64,000 bases of DNA from Streptomyces paradoxus (GCF_014202475.1 NZ_JACHGV010000004.1:124001-188000); one strand, 5' to 3'; positions 48,542 to 56,960 are shown, counted from the stretch's first letter. The notes: generated by a model not told the origin, from the letters alone. Made by a program: numbers and translations.

Positions 48542-49813
48542 ATGGCAGAACAACAGGCCTGCCCCTTTTTGTCGATCGACCCGTCCGGTCAGGACCTCTA
48601 CGGCGAGATATCCCGGATCCGTGCCCAGGGCCCGGCCGTGGAGGTCGAACTCCCGGGCGGCGTACGGGCGTGGTGGATCACCGGTCTGGAGCTGAACAAG
48701 CGGCTCCTGGCCGGCTCCGAGACGAGCAAGGACGCCTTCCAGCACTGGCCTGCCTGGATCAACGGGGACATCTCCCGCACCTGGCCGCTCGCCATCTGGG
48801 TCTCGGTGCGCAACATGGTCACCGCCTACGGCCCCGACCACACCCGGCTGCGCAAACCGATGGCCGCCGCCTTCACCAAGCGTCGCGTCGACGCGCTGCT
48901 GCCGCGCGTCCAGGAGATCGTCGACCGGGCACTGGACGCCCTGGAGCGGATCCCCGAGGGCGAAGTCGTCGACCTGCGGGCGGCGTTCGCGGCGCCCGTT
49001 CCGCACGAGGTCGTCTGCGAGCTCTTCGGCGTACCGCCCGGCCAGGACGGCCCCCGCGCGGCCCTCTACCGCATCATCAGCTGCTTCTTCGACACCGCGA
49101 TCTCCCTGGAGGACGCCCAGGCCAACGCCGTCGACCTCTACGGCACGCTGGCCGCGTTCCTCCAGCACAAGCGCGAGCACCCGGCCGACGACCTGACGAC
49201 GGCGCTCATCGCCGCGCGCGACGAAGGCAGCCTCAGCGAACAGGAGTTGATGGACAACCTGATCCTGCTGCTCACGGCGGGCTTCGAGACGACCGTCAAC
49301 CTCATCGACAACACCGTGCACAGCCTGCTCGCCCATCCCGGGCAGCTCGACCTCGTCCGCTCCGGCCAGGTGACCTGGGAGGACGCCTTGGAGGAGTCGC
49401 TGCGCTTCGAGGCGCCGGGTGCCATGTCGGGCCTGCGCTACGCCGTGGAGGACATCGAGATCGAGCCGGGTCTGACCATCCCCGCGGGCGACCCCCTCGT
49501 AGTCTCCTTCGCCGGCGCCGGGCGCGACCCCGAGCGGCACGGGCCGGACGCCGAACGGTTCGACGTCACGCGCGCCACCAGCCGCGACCACGTGTCCTTC
49601 GGCCACGGCGTGCACCACTGCCTGGGCCGGCCCCTGGCGATGGCCGAGGCGACCGTGGCCCTGACCTCGCTGTTCGCGCGCTTCCCGCGGCTGGCCCTGG
49701 CCGATCCGTCGTGTCCGCCGAAGCGGCTGCGGTCCATCATCTCCACCGGCCACGAGGAGCTGCCGGTGCTGCTGCACGGCCGGGATCCGGGCTCGCGCCC
49801 GCGGGAGGCCTAG
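48542..49813 (+). CDS. Cytochrome P450
   Basis: The 423-aa class I bacterial P450 has the I-helix oxygen-binding AGFET (246-250), the K-helix ExxR (E285-R288) and the heme-ligand loop FGHGVHHCLG with Cys360. N-terminal residues are soluble. Beside afsA-like and SDR genes it probably oxidises the acyl side chain of a butyrolactone or butenolide autoregulator, by analogy with SrrO and Cyp17; this is inferred. No ferredoxin gene is adjacent. GAGGAG precedes ATG 48542. Its TAG stop forms part of the CTAG flanking the inserted element. Confidence 0.88.
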   Translation: MAEQQACPFLSIDPSGQDLYGEISRIRAQGPAVEVELPGGVRAWWITGLELNKRLLAGSETSKDAFQHWPAWINGDISRTWPLAIWVSVRNMVTAYGPDHTRLRKPMAAAFTKRRVDALLPRVQEIVDRALDALERIPEGEVVDLRAAFAAPVPHEVVCELFGVPPGQDGPRAALYRIISCFFDTAISLEDAQANAVDLYGTLAAFLQHKREHPADDLTTALIAARDEGSLSEQELMDNLILLLTAGFETTVNLIDNTVHSLLAHPGQLDLVRSGQVTWEDALEESLRFEAPGAMSGLRYAVEDIEIEPGLTIPAGDPLVVSFAGAGRDPERHGPDAERFDVTRATSRDHVSFGHGVHHCLGRPLAMAEATVALTSLFARFPRLALADPSCPPKRLRSIISTGHEELPVLLHGRDPGSRPREA

Positions 49814-49831
49814 GGCGTGTCTGACAAATGA

Positions 49832-50721
49832 TCACCTGGTCGATTCACGAAGCCAGAGAATCAGCGAGACCAGGATGACTCCGGCGCGGTAGCGAGTGGC
49901 GAGCTTGTCGAACCTGGTGGCGATCGCACGGAACTGCTTGAGACGGGAGAAGCATCGCTCGACCACGTTGCGGTCGCGGTAGACCTCTTTATCGAAGACG
50001 GGTGGGCGGCCGCCGAGGTTGCCGCGTCGACGGCGGTTGGCGATCTGGTCGCGGCGTTCGGGAATCGTGGCAGTGATGCCCCGACGCCGCAGCAGGTGGC
50101 GGATCGCCCGGCTGGAATAGGCCTTGTCGCCCAGCACCCGCGTCGGCGTCGTGCGCGGGCGGCCCGTGACGATGCGTGGGATGCAGATCTCGTCAAGGAC
50201 CTGGGTGAACGCGGTGGCGTCGTTGACATTGCCGGGCGTGAGCACGCTCGACAATGGCAGGCCCCGGCCGTCGACGGCGAGGTGGACCTTGGTGGTCAGC
50301 CCGCCTCGGGAGCGACCAAGGGCCTGGCGTGCCTGTGAGCGGCCCGGATCTTCCAGATTGTCCCGGCCTGCTGCCCCCTTTTGCGTGCGCCGGCGGCGTG
50401 CTGATGGGCCCGGTTGATCGTGGAATCGACGGCGACTGTCCATTCCACCCGGTCCATCGCGTCGTCGCGGACCTGGACGTGCTCCAACAGTCTTGCCCAG
50501 GTGCCGTCCGCCTCCCAGCGGGCGAACCGCTCGTAAACGGTCTGCCACGGCCCGTACCGCTGGGGCAGGTCGCGCCAAGGAGCCCCAGTCCGCAGCCGCC
50601 ACAACACACCATTGACCACCTGCCGGTGATCACGCCATGGACGGCCACGTCCGTCCGCCTGCGGCAGCAGGGGCTCTATCCGCTCCCACGCCGCGTCTGT
50701 CACCTCGCCTCGAGCTGCCAC
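49832..50721 (-). CDS. IS5-family DDE transposase, two frames joined by -1 frameshift
   Basis: OrfA runs from GTG 50721 (MAARGEVTDAAWERIEPLLP, with WRLRTGAPWRDLP and VDSTINRAHQHAAG containing the first Asp) to a stop at 50296. OrfB continues in the -1 frame to 49832 with GLTTKVHLAVDG, the second Asp in GDKAYSS and the Glu in RNVVERCFSRLKQ. The frames can join at A4G5 (CCCCCTTTT at 50374-50382 on the plus strand), a plausible slippery run, giving about 296 aa. This layout is common for IS5/IS427-type elements, so it need not be a defect. Confidence 0.85.
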
Positions 50722-50757
50722 AAGATTGATTATCGGACCGGCTATAAGGTCCTCCCT

Positions 50758-51387
50758 GTGGCGAATCATCAGGACGAGACCAGGGCGGCCTACGACGGAG
50801 TCGTTGAGCTGTACGCATCGCTGTTCGCAGACCGGCTGGAGACGCAGCCGTTCGCCCGGGCCATGATCAGCACTTTCGCCGAACTGGTGCGCGCGACGGG
50901 CAACCTGCGGGCAGCGGACGTTGGATGCGGGCCCGGACATCTGACGGCCATGCTGCACGAATTGGGCCTGGACGCCTTCGGACTCGACCTGTCCCACGGC
51001 ATGGTCGACCACGCTCGACGGGCCAACCCGGCGCTGCGCTTCCAGGAGGCGCGGATGGAGTCCTTGCCGATCGAGGACGGCGTGCTCGGCGGCGTACTGG
51101 CCCACTACTCAATGATCCACACCCCACCGGACGAACTGCCAGAGCTGCTCGCCGAGCAGGTCCGCGTCCTGGCGCCGGGTGGCGTGCTCCTGGTCTCCTT
51201 CTTCGGGACCGACGGACCGGAGCCGGTCCAGTTCGACCACAAGGTCGCACCTGCCTACAGCTGGCCGGCGGACCACCTCGCCGAACTGCTGACCGATGCC
51301 GGGCTCGTTCCTTTCGCTCGGCTGCTCCACGACCCGGCCTCCGAACGGGGCTTTCTCGACGCACACCTGCTGGCCCGCCGCCCATAG
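50758..51387 (+). CDS. Class I SAM-dependent methyltransferase, transposon passenger
   Basis: The 209-aa protein starts MANHQDETRAAYDGVVELYA. Its SAM-binding motif is ADVGCGPGHLT (53-63), followed by motif LDLSHGMVDHARR and EQVRVLAPGGVLLVSFFG, typical of small-molecule methyltransferases (Methyltransf_11/25). It starts 36 bp from the divergent transposase and lies inside the terminal repeats, so it travels with the element. Substrate unknown. The best start is GTG 50758 with AAGG upstream. Confidence 0.8.
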   Translation: MANHQDETRAAYDGVVELYASLFADRLETQPFARAMISTFAELVRATGNLRAADVGCGPGHLTAMLHELGLDAFGLDLSHGMVDHARRANPALRFQEARMESLPIEDGVLGGVLAHYSMIHTPPDELPELLAEQVRVLAPGGVLLVSFFGTDGPEPVQFDHKVAPAYSWPADHLAELLTDAGLVPFARLLHDPASERGFLDAHLLARRP

Positions 51388-51496
51388 GTTCTGCCCGGCA
51401 AAAGGTGCGAGCTGGTCGGCGTGCCTCCGGACCGCCTACTCAATGGGCGCTCGCTGATTCGACAAGAATTGTCAGACAGGTCCTAGCAGGAGGAGG

Positions 51497-52420
51497 TCAG
51501 GAGACTTTCCGGCCGTCGAGGAACGCGCGGTACCAGGGCGCCGCGCGGGTGAACGCGGCCGCGAACCCCTCACCGGGCGAGCGGTCGAGGTCCTTCCAGA
51601 ACGCGTCGTCCACGAACCAGTGGTCGACGGTGAGCATGCCGAGGTGATGGAGGGCGAGCGGTGACCCGGCGGCCCGGTCGAGGGCGGTCACGACGTCCAC
51701 GGCCGCGCCGCCGCCGGGCTCCCCCAGTTCCCGGGACACGGCGGCCAGCAGGTCGGCGACCGCCACCGGCTCGGGGTGGTTGACGTGGTGCACACCGCCG
51801 CCGGGCGCGGGGGAGAGCGCGGCGGCCACCACGGCACGTCCCAGGGTGTCGACGTCGATCATGGACTGGAGCGCCTCGCAGCCGGTCAGGGTGGCGGACA
51901 GTTCCTTCATCAGCCACACCAACCCGGGGATCACCCAGCGGTCGCCCTCGCCGTACACGAGGTGCGGGCGCAGCACCAGGCCGCCCGCGTCGAGGACGTG
52001 CCGTTCGGCGGCGGCCCGGGTGCGGCTGGTGGGTGACGTGGGCGCGACCGGTACTTCCCCGGGGCGTACGCCGCGGAAGGGGCCCCGGCCGTGGACGGCG
52101 GCCGTACTGACGTACACGATCCGGTGCACTCCGGCGCGCACGGCCTCCTCGACCAGGGCACGGGTGCCGTGGTCGTTGACCGCCTGGACGGTCTCGGCGT
52201 CGCCGCCGACCCGCGTGGCGCAGTGCACCAGGACATCGGTGTCGGCGCAGGCCCCGCGCAGGGAGGGCGGGGCGCAGAGGTCGCCGTGGACGTACTCGGG
52301 GCCCTGTGGCGCGTGCCGGGACAACAGGCGTACGTGGACGCCGGGTTGCCGTTGTGCCGTGGCGGCGACCCGGCTACCGACGAAACCGCTCGCGCCCGTG
52401 ATGAGGACCTTGACCGTCAC
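51497..52420 (-). CDS. Extended SDR, NAD(P)-dependent epimerase/dehydratase-like
   Basis: The 307-aa enzyme starts MTVKVLITGASGFVGSRVAA (Rossmann GxSGFxG). The active-site Ser is in VYVSTAAVHG, but the usual YxxxK appears as SRTRAAAE, so the catalytic Tyr/Lys are not obvious and the activity may be atypical. A C-terminal SDRe cap is present. It overlaps the afsA-like stop (GTGA) and is co-translated with it. It presumably performs a reductive or dehydrating step in autoregulator synthesis, by analogy with SDR genes next to afsA homologues. Confidence 0.82.
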   Translation of the reverse strand: MTVKVLITGASGFVGSRVAATAQRQPGVHVRLLSRHAPQGPEYVHGDLCAPPSLRGACADTDVLVHCATRVGGDAETVQAVNDHGTRALVEEAVRAGVHRIVYVSTAAVHGRGPFRGVRPGEVPVAPTSPTSRTRAAAERHVLDAGGLVLRPHLVYGEGDRWVIPGLVWLMKELSATLTGCEALQSMIDVDTLGRAVVAAALSPAPGGGVHHVNHPEPVAVADLLAAVSRELGEPGGGAAVDVVTALDRAAGSPLALHHLGMLTVDHWFVDDAFWKDLDRSPGEGFAAAFTRAAPWYRAFLDGRKVS

Positions 52421-53577
52421 GACGGGGACCGTACCGGCGCCGGGCGGGCGGAGGTCAGGCTGGCGGTGAAGACGGGCGCGCCGTCCTGCCGCCCCGAGAC
52501 CCGTACGGTCACCTCCCCGGGGCGCTCGTCGACGACCTCGGTCTCGATCCGGCACGGGCTGTGCAGCTCCGCGTAGTGGGCGAACTCGGCCGTCAGGGTG
52601 CCCGGCAGGAAGGGGCGCACGCCGGACGCGGCGGTCGCGGCCTGGCGGGCCGCCTCGAACAGGACCATGCCGGGGACGTGGTCGTTGGGTCGCGGGAAGA
52701 GGACCGGGTGGCCGGTGTCGACGCGCAGGTTCCAGACGCCGGGGCGGTCGGCGGGGGCGAGGACGACGTCCTCGGCGCGGGCCCGTCCCGCGGACCGCGG
52801 GGCTATGCCCGCCAGGAGCGGAACCGGTGTGTCCAGGGCGTTCAACTTGCCTGCCCGCAGGCGGCGGTAGGCGCGCGGCGGGGTGCAGCCGGTGCTTCCG
52901 GTGCCGCGGGCGACCAACCGTCCGGCGCGGCGGAACTCCATCGTCGTCCGCATGCTGCGCAGCCCGCGGCCGCGACGGCGGATCTCGGAGCACACGACGT
53001 CGAACTCCACCGGCTCGGCGGCGTCCGCCAGCAGCAGCGCGTCCGGGTCGACGCGGACGGTCAGGTCCCACATGACGAAGTGGGTGTCGGCCGGGGCGCC
53101 GAACTCGGCGTGGGCCAGCACCATCGAGGCCTGCCGCAACGTTTCGCCCACGATCATCGGATCCTGGTGCCGGTCGTCGACGGGGCCGAAGAAGGGGTGG
53201 GCGGCCGGCCAGTGCGCGGTGAACCGGAAGCGGGTGTCGGAGATTCGGGTCCACCGGGCGGGGAAGACGTCCGTCTCGGTGGGGCGATGAGCGAGTTCCG
53301 TGGTGACGGCGGTGGTGTGCGAGTGGAGGGCGGGGCGGGCGGTGACGGGAGACGACGGCGCTGCGGGGTCGGCGGAGGGGGTCGCCGAGGACGCGGGTTC
53401 CTCGGCGGCGGTCGCAGCGGGCGCGGCTTCCTCGGCGGCGGGACTCGGGGGTGCCATGTCTCGGGGGAGGGCGTGGTGTGGCGGGTTCTCGACGGTCGTA
53501 GCGGTTCCGTTTGCCGGACGGCCCCCGCGTCCGGTCTGATCCTCCGTGAGTGCGCTTAAAGGCCCTGTCTGCGGCAT
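52417..53577 (-). CDS. AfsA-type gamma-butyrolactone autoregulator synthase
   Basis: The 386-aa protein has two AfsA hot-dog repeats. The first includes DPMIVGETLRQASMVLAHAE (140-159), and the second includes HPVLFPRPNDHVPGMVLFEAARQA (290-313) with the catalytic-type Glu308. AfsA-family enzymes transfer a beta-ketoacyl chain from ACP to dihydroxyacetone phosphate. An unusual N-terminal Ala/Pro/Glu-rich extension of about 80 residues precedes the domain; a start nearer residue 41 (MAPPSPAAEE) is possible. It is divergent from the receptor gene across an operator-like palindrome. Confidence 0.9.
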   Translation of the reverse strand: MPQTGPLSALTEDQTGRGGRPANGTATTVENPPHHALPRDMAPPSPAAEEAAPAATAAEEPASSATPSADPAAPSSPVTARPALHSHTTAVTTELAHRPTETDVFPARWTRISDTRFRFTAHWPAAHPFFGPVDDRHQDPMIVGETLRQASMVLAHAEFGAPADTHFVMWDLTVRVDPDALLLADAAEPVEFDVVCSEIRRRGRGLRSMRTTMEFRRAGRLVARGTGSTGCTPPRAYRRLRAGKLNALDTPVPLLAGIAPRSAGRARAEDVVLAPADRPGVWNLRVDTGHPVLFPRPNDHVPGMVLFEAARQAATAASGVRPFLPGTLTAEFAHYAELHSPCRIETEVVDERPGEVTVRVSGRQDGAPVFTASLTSARPAPVRSPS

Positions 53578-53622
53578 GAGAACCCCCAGGATCGGCTGCC
53601 TGGCCGCGATCGACGCTTGACT

Positions 53623-53647
53623 AAGATACGGACGAGCCGGTTTTTTT
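53623..53647. promoter_or_regulatory. Putative ARE operator between afsA-like and receptor genes
   Basis: On the minus strand the site reads AAAAACCGGCTCGTCCGTAT and fits A-N-AAACCRG-N7-GTWT. It lies 46 bp from the afsA-like start and about 90 bp from the receptor start, an ideal place for shared repression. Confidence 0.68.
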
Positions 53648-53736
53648 CAAAGGGTGAGCCAAGCTGCCGGTACAGGCCCTCGCGCCCTCGCCACACAGCG
53701 ACTTCACAGGGATCGACCAAGCTCAGGAGGCACCCG

Positions 53737-54417
53737 ATGGCGCGACAGGAGCGCGCGATCCGCACCCGGCGGACCATCCTGGAGGCGGCGGCGGCCGTCT
53801 TCGACGAACGCGGCTACACCTCGGCGACCATCGGCGAGATCCTGGACCGGGCAGGCGTCACCAAAGGCGCGCTGTACTTCCACTTCGGCTCCAAGGAGGA
53901 GCTGGCGGTGGGGGTGTTCGAGGAGCAGCTCGCGATCGCGCTCCCGCCGCAGTCCAGCAAGCTCCAGGAACTCGTCGACTCCGGACTGGTGATGGCTCGC
54001 CGGCTGCGGTCCGAACCGCTGGTGCGGGCCAGTGTGGGGCTCGCTCTCGACCAGGGGGCCATGGACCTCGACCGCACCCCGGCCTTCCGGATGTGGATCG
54101 ACCAGAACACGCAGTTGCTGACCGAGGCGAAGGCCCGCGGCGAGCTGCTGCAGCACGTCGACGTGGCGGAGACGGCGGAGCTGCTCGTCGGCAGCTTCTC
54201 CGGGGTGCAGCTGCTGTCCCAGCTGCGCTGCCAGCGGCAGGATCTGGAGCGCCGCGTCGTCGTGCTGTTCGAGCACTTCCTGCCCAGCATCACCGTGCCC
54301 GCGGTGCTGGCCCGGCTCGACATCTCCGTGGACCGGGCCGAGCGGCTGCTGGCGCAGGTGCGTCTGGAGGAGGAAGCGGCCGTGGCCGTGGAGGCCTCGG
54401 TGCCCTCGGGGGCGTAG
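53737..54417 (+). CDS. ArpA/ScbR-type gamma-butyrolactone receptor (TetR family)
   Basis: The 226-aa protein starts MARQERAIRTRRTILEAAAA and has the HTH ILDRAGVTKGALYFHFGSKE, nearly identical to ArpA/ScbR family DNA-binding domains. Ligand-domain features LVRASVGLALDQG and ELLVGSFSGVQLLSQ are retained. AGGAGG precedes ATG 53737 at ideal spacing, so the longer frame from 53617 is rejected. It should repress afsA-like and P450 promoters until the autoregulator binds. Confidence 0.9.
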   Translation: MARQERAIRTRRTILEAAAAVFDERGYTSATIGEILDRAGVTKGALYFHFGSKEELAVGVFEEQLAIALPPQSSKLQELVDSGLVMARRLRSEPLVRASVGLALDQGAMDLDRTPAFRMWIDQNTQLLTEAKARGELLQHVDVAETAELLVGSFSGVQLLSQLRCQRQDLERRVVVLFEHFLPSITVPAVLARLDISVDRAERLLAQVRLEEEAAVAVEASVPSGA

Positions 54418-54447
54418 CGCGCCACCACGGCACGGGCCCGGCACGGA

Positions 54448-54474
54448 TTGTCCACAGCTGTGGACTTGTCCACA
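54448..54474. promoter_or_regulatory. Small DnaA-box cluster
   Basis: Two perfect TTGTCCACA boxes (54448-54456 and 54466-54474) flank an inverted weaker one (TGTGGACTT, 54459-54467). They lie in the 136-bp gap between the receptor gene and the DUF2252 gene, about 42 kb from oriC. Confidence 0.72.
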
Positions 54475-54553
54475 GGGTCTGACGCGTTTCGGCCGCCGGT
54501 TGTACGGTCGGCACGAGGTTGATGTTCGTGCGCGTGCGGGGGAGGCGGTCGGG

Positions 54554-55993
54554 ATGACCAAAGCCGGTGCTCAGGACGAGAGCGGGGCCACGGCGAGGGA
54601 CGGGGCGCAGCGCCGGCTGCCCAAGGTGCGTGGCTTCGCCGAGTGGCCCGCCGAGGGCTCGCCCAAGGACGAGGGCAAGGCCCTGCGCAAGCAGATCCCG
54701 CGCAGCGCACACGCCACGCTCGACCTGGACGCGCACCGGCCCGACGCGGTGAGCGCCGTCGAGGAGTCCGGCCGCGGTCGGCTGCCCGAGCTGGCCCCCA
54801 TCCGGGTCGGCCGCATGACCGCCACCCCGTTCGCGTTCATGCGCGGCTCGGCGGGCCTCATGGCGTACGACCTGGCGCGCACGCCCATGACCAGGATCCG
54901 GGCCCAGCTGTGCGGCGACGCCCACGCGGCCAATTTCGGCCTGTACGGCGACGCCCGCGGCGGCCTGGTCATCGACCTGAACGACTTCGACGAAACGGTG
55001 CCCGGCCCCTGGGAGTGGGACCTCAAGCGTCTCGTGGCCTCCCTGGTGCTCGCGGGCCGGGTGGCGGGCGCCGACGAGGACCAGTGCCGCAAGGCGGCGT
55101 ACGACGCGGCGGGCGCCTACCGCAGGACCATGCGGCTCCTGGCCAGGCTCCCGGTGCTGGACGCGTGGAACGCCATCGCGGACGAGGAGCTCGTCTCCCA
55201 CACGGACGCCCACGATCTGCTCGGCACGCTGGAGCGGGTCTCCGAGAAGGCCCGCCACAACACCAGCGGCCGCTTCGCGGCCAAGTCGACCGAGACCACC
55301 GAAGACGGCGGGCGCCGCTTCGTCGACGCCCCGCCGGTGCTGCGGCGGGTCCCGGACGCCGAGGCCGCGGCGGTCGCGGCGTCCCTGGAGGAGTACGTCG
55401 GCACCCTGCAGGAGGACCGCCTGCCGTTGCTCGCCCGGTACGCGGTGCAGGACGTGGCCTTCCGCGTCGTCGGCACGGGCAGTGTCGGTACCCGGTCCTT
55501 CGTCGTACTGCTCCTGGACCACCGGGGCGAGCCGCTGGTGCTCCAGGTGAAGGAGGCGCGGGCGTCGGCGCTGGTGCCGCATCTGCTGACGGCCGGATTC
55601 GAGAAGCCGGAGCCCGGCCACGAGGGGCGGCGGGTCGTGATGGGCCAGAAGCGGATGCAGGTCGTGAGCGACAACCTGCTGGGCTGGACGACGGTCGACG
55701 GCCTGCCCTTCCAGGTCCGCCAGTTCCGCAACCGCAAGGGCAGCGTCGACCCGGCCGCACTGGCCGCCGACCAGATGGACGACTACGGCCGCATGACCGG
55801 TGCGCTCCTGGCCCGCGCCCACGCGCACAGCGCCGATCCGCGGCTCATCGCCGGGTACTGCGGGAAGAACGAGGAGCTGGACGAGGCGATGGCGGACTTC
55901 GCCGTGGCCTACGCCGACCGGACCGAGGCCGATCACGCGGAGCTGGTGGCCGGGGTGCGGGCGGGGAAGGTCGCGGCGGAGGTGGGGGTGTAG
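54554..55993 (+). CDS. DUF2252 family protein
   Basis: The 479-aa cytoplasmic protein matches DUF2252 in RMTATPFAFMRGSAGLMAYD, GDAHAANFGLYG and FDLNDFDET-like GLVIDLNDFDETVPGPWEWD. These are kinase-like/aminoglycoside phosphotransferase-like motifs. The function is unknown, although a kinase-fold activity is suspected. GGGAGGCGG precedes ATG 54554, which is chosen over the upstream open frame. Confidence 0.88.
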   Translation: MTKAGAQDESGATARDGAQRRLPKVRGFAEWPAEGSPKDEGKALRKQIPRSAHATLDLDAHRPDAVSAVEESGRGRLPELAPIRVGRMTATPFAFMRGSAGLMAYDLARTPMTRIRAQLCGDAHAANFGLYGDARGGLVIDLNDFDETVPGPWEWDLKRLVASLVLAGRVAGADEDQCRKAAYDAAGAYRRTMRLLARLPVLDAWNAIADEELVSHTDAHDLLGTLERVSEKARHNTSGRFAAKSTETTEDGGRRFVDAPPVLRRVPDAEAAAVAASLEEYVGTLQEDRLPLLARYAVQDVAFRVVGTGSVGTRSFVVLLLDHRGEPLVLQVKEARASALVPHLLTAGFEKPEPGHEGRRVVMGQKRMQVVSDNLLGWTTVDGLPFQVRQFRNRKGSVDPAALAADQMDDYGRMTGALLARAHAHSADPRLIAGYCGKNEELDEAMADFAVAYADRTEADHAELVAGVRAGKVAAEVGV

Positions 55994-56073
55994 AGCCTGC
56001 GGGATCTCGGGTGTGGTGGCCGGCCTGCCCTTCGGGGAGGGGGCGGGGCCGGGCCGTCACCTAGGCTGGTCGG

Positions 56074-56913
56074 GTGACGACCCCGGAAGCTGAGCAGGAT
56101 GGCGGCGACGCCGCGCGGCCCGAGGCGCGGCTGGAGCGGGCCGTGCGGGCCGCCGAGCAGGCGTTGATCGAGTACGAGATCGCGGTGGAGACCTTCCGCG
56201 TCGAGGTCGAGAACTTCTCCCGGCTGCACGAACAGAAGCTCGGCCCGCTCTACGCCCGGCTGGAGGAGCTGGACGCCCGGATCCTGGAGGCCAGAGCCGC
56301 CCGCAGCGGTGACCCCGCGGACCGGCAGCGGGCGGAGGAGGCCAGGGCGCGGCTCGCTCCCATCCCCGGTGTCGAGGATCTGCTGCACGGCTGGATGGAC
56401 GGCAGCGGTCTGTTCCCGGAGGCCTCGGCGATGCTCACGGACCAGCCGGTCCGGCCCCCGCAGCGGGTCCGCCCCAGCGAGGAGGCCCGCAAGCTCTACC
56501 GCGACCTCGCCCGCAAGGCCCACCCGGACCTGGCGCAGGAGGAGAAGGAACGCGCGCGGCGCGAGGAGTTCATCACGCGGGTCAACGCCGCCTACGCCCG
56601 GGGCGACGAGGCCGAGCTGCGTGAACTCGCCGAGGAGTGGGCCAGGGGACCCGAGCTCAAGCAGGGCCCGAGCCGCGCCGAGGAGCTCTACGCCCGGCTC
56701 GAATGGCTCGCCCAGCGCAAGGAGCTGCTCGGTCTGCTCGCCAGGGAACTGGAGGACAGCGCCATCGGCCACATGCTCCAGCTGGCCCCGGACGACCCGG
56801 ACCGGCTCCTGGACGAGATCGGGCAGGGGCTGCTCGCCCAGGTCGCCGAGCGGGAGACGGAGCTGGCCGCGCTGCTGGGCGAGGGAGATGGCCAGGGCGA
56901 GGACCAGGCCTGA
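56074..56913 (+). CDS. J-domain-containing protein
   Basis: The 279-aa protein has a coiled-coil N-terminal half (about residues 15-90) and a central J-like domain with YRDLARKAHPD, in which the HPD tripeptide needed to stimulate DnaK is intact. An acidic helical C-terminus follows. No cysteine-rich DnaJ zinc region is present, so it is a type III J protein. The GTG start lies about 80 bp after the DUF2252 stop. Confidence 0.82.
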   Translation: MTTPEAEQDGGDAARPEARLERAVRAAEQALIEYEIAVETFRVEVENFSRLHEQKLGPLYARLEELDARILEARAARSGDPADRQRAEEARARLAPIPGVEDLLHGWMDGSGLFPEASAMLTDQPVRPPQRVRPSEEARKLYRDLARKAHPDLAQEEKERARREEFITRVNAAYARGDEAELRELAEEWARGPELKQGPSRAEELYARLEWLAQRKELLGLLARELEDSAIGHMLQLAPDDPDRLLDEIGQGLLAQVAERETELAALLGEGDGQGEDQA

Positions 56914-56960
56914 GCCGTGCCCCGGCCGGCGTCCGGTGCGGTTCCGGTAGCGTCGGACGC

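Larger units (their letters stand above)
49814..51482. mobile_element. IS5-like element with passenger methyltransferase (about 1.67 kb)
   Basis: Terminal inverted repeats GGGCGTGTCTGACAA (from 49814) and its counterpart reading GACCTGTCTGACAA on the minus strand (from 51482) match at 12 of 14 aligned positions. Both ends are flanked by CTAG (49810-49813 and 51483-51486), a likely target duplication, although CTAG is itself palindromic. Inside are a two-frame transposase (-) and, divergently, a SAM methyltransferase (+). It lies between the convergent P450 and SDR genes without breaking either. Confidence 0.8.

Noticed and set aside
47718..54417. Locus as an antibiotic biosynthetic cluster
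   Set aside because: No polyketide synthase, peptide synthetase or terpene synthase is present; the genes fit hormone synthesis and sensing.
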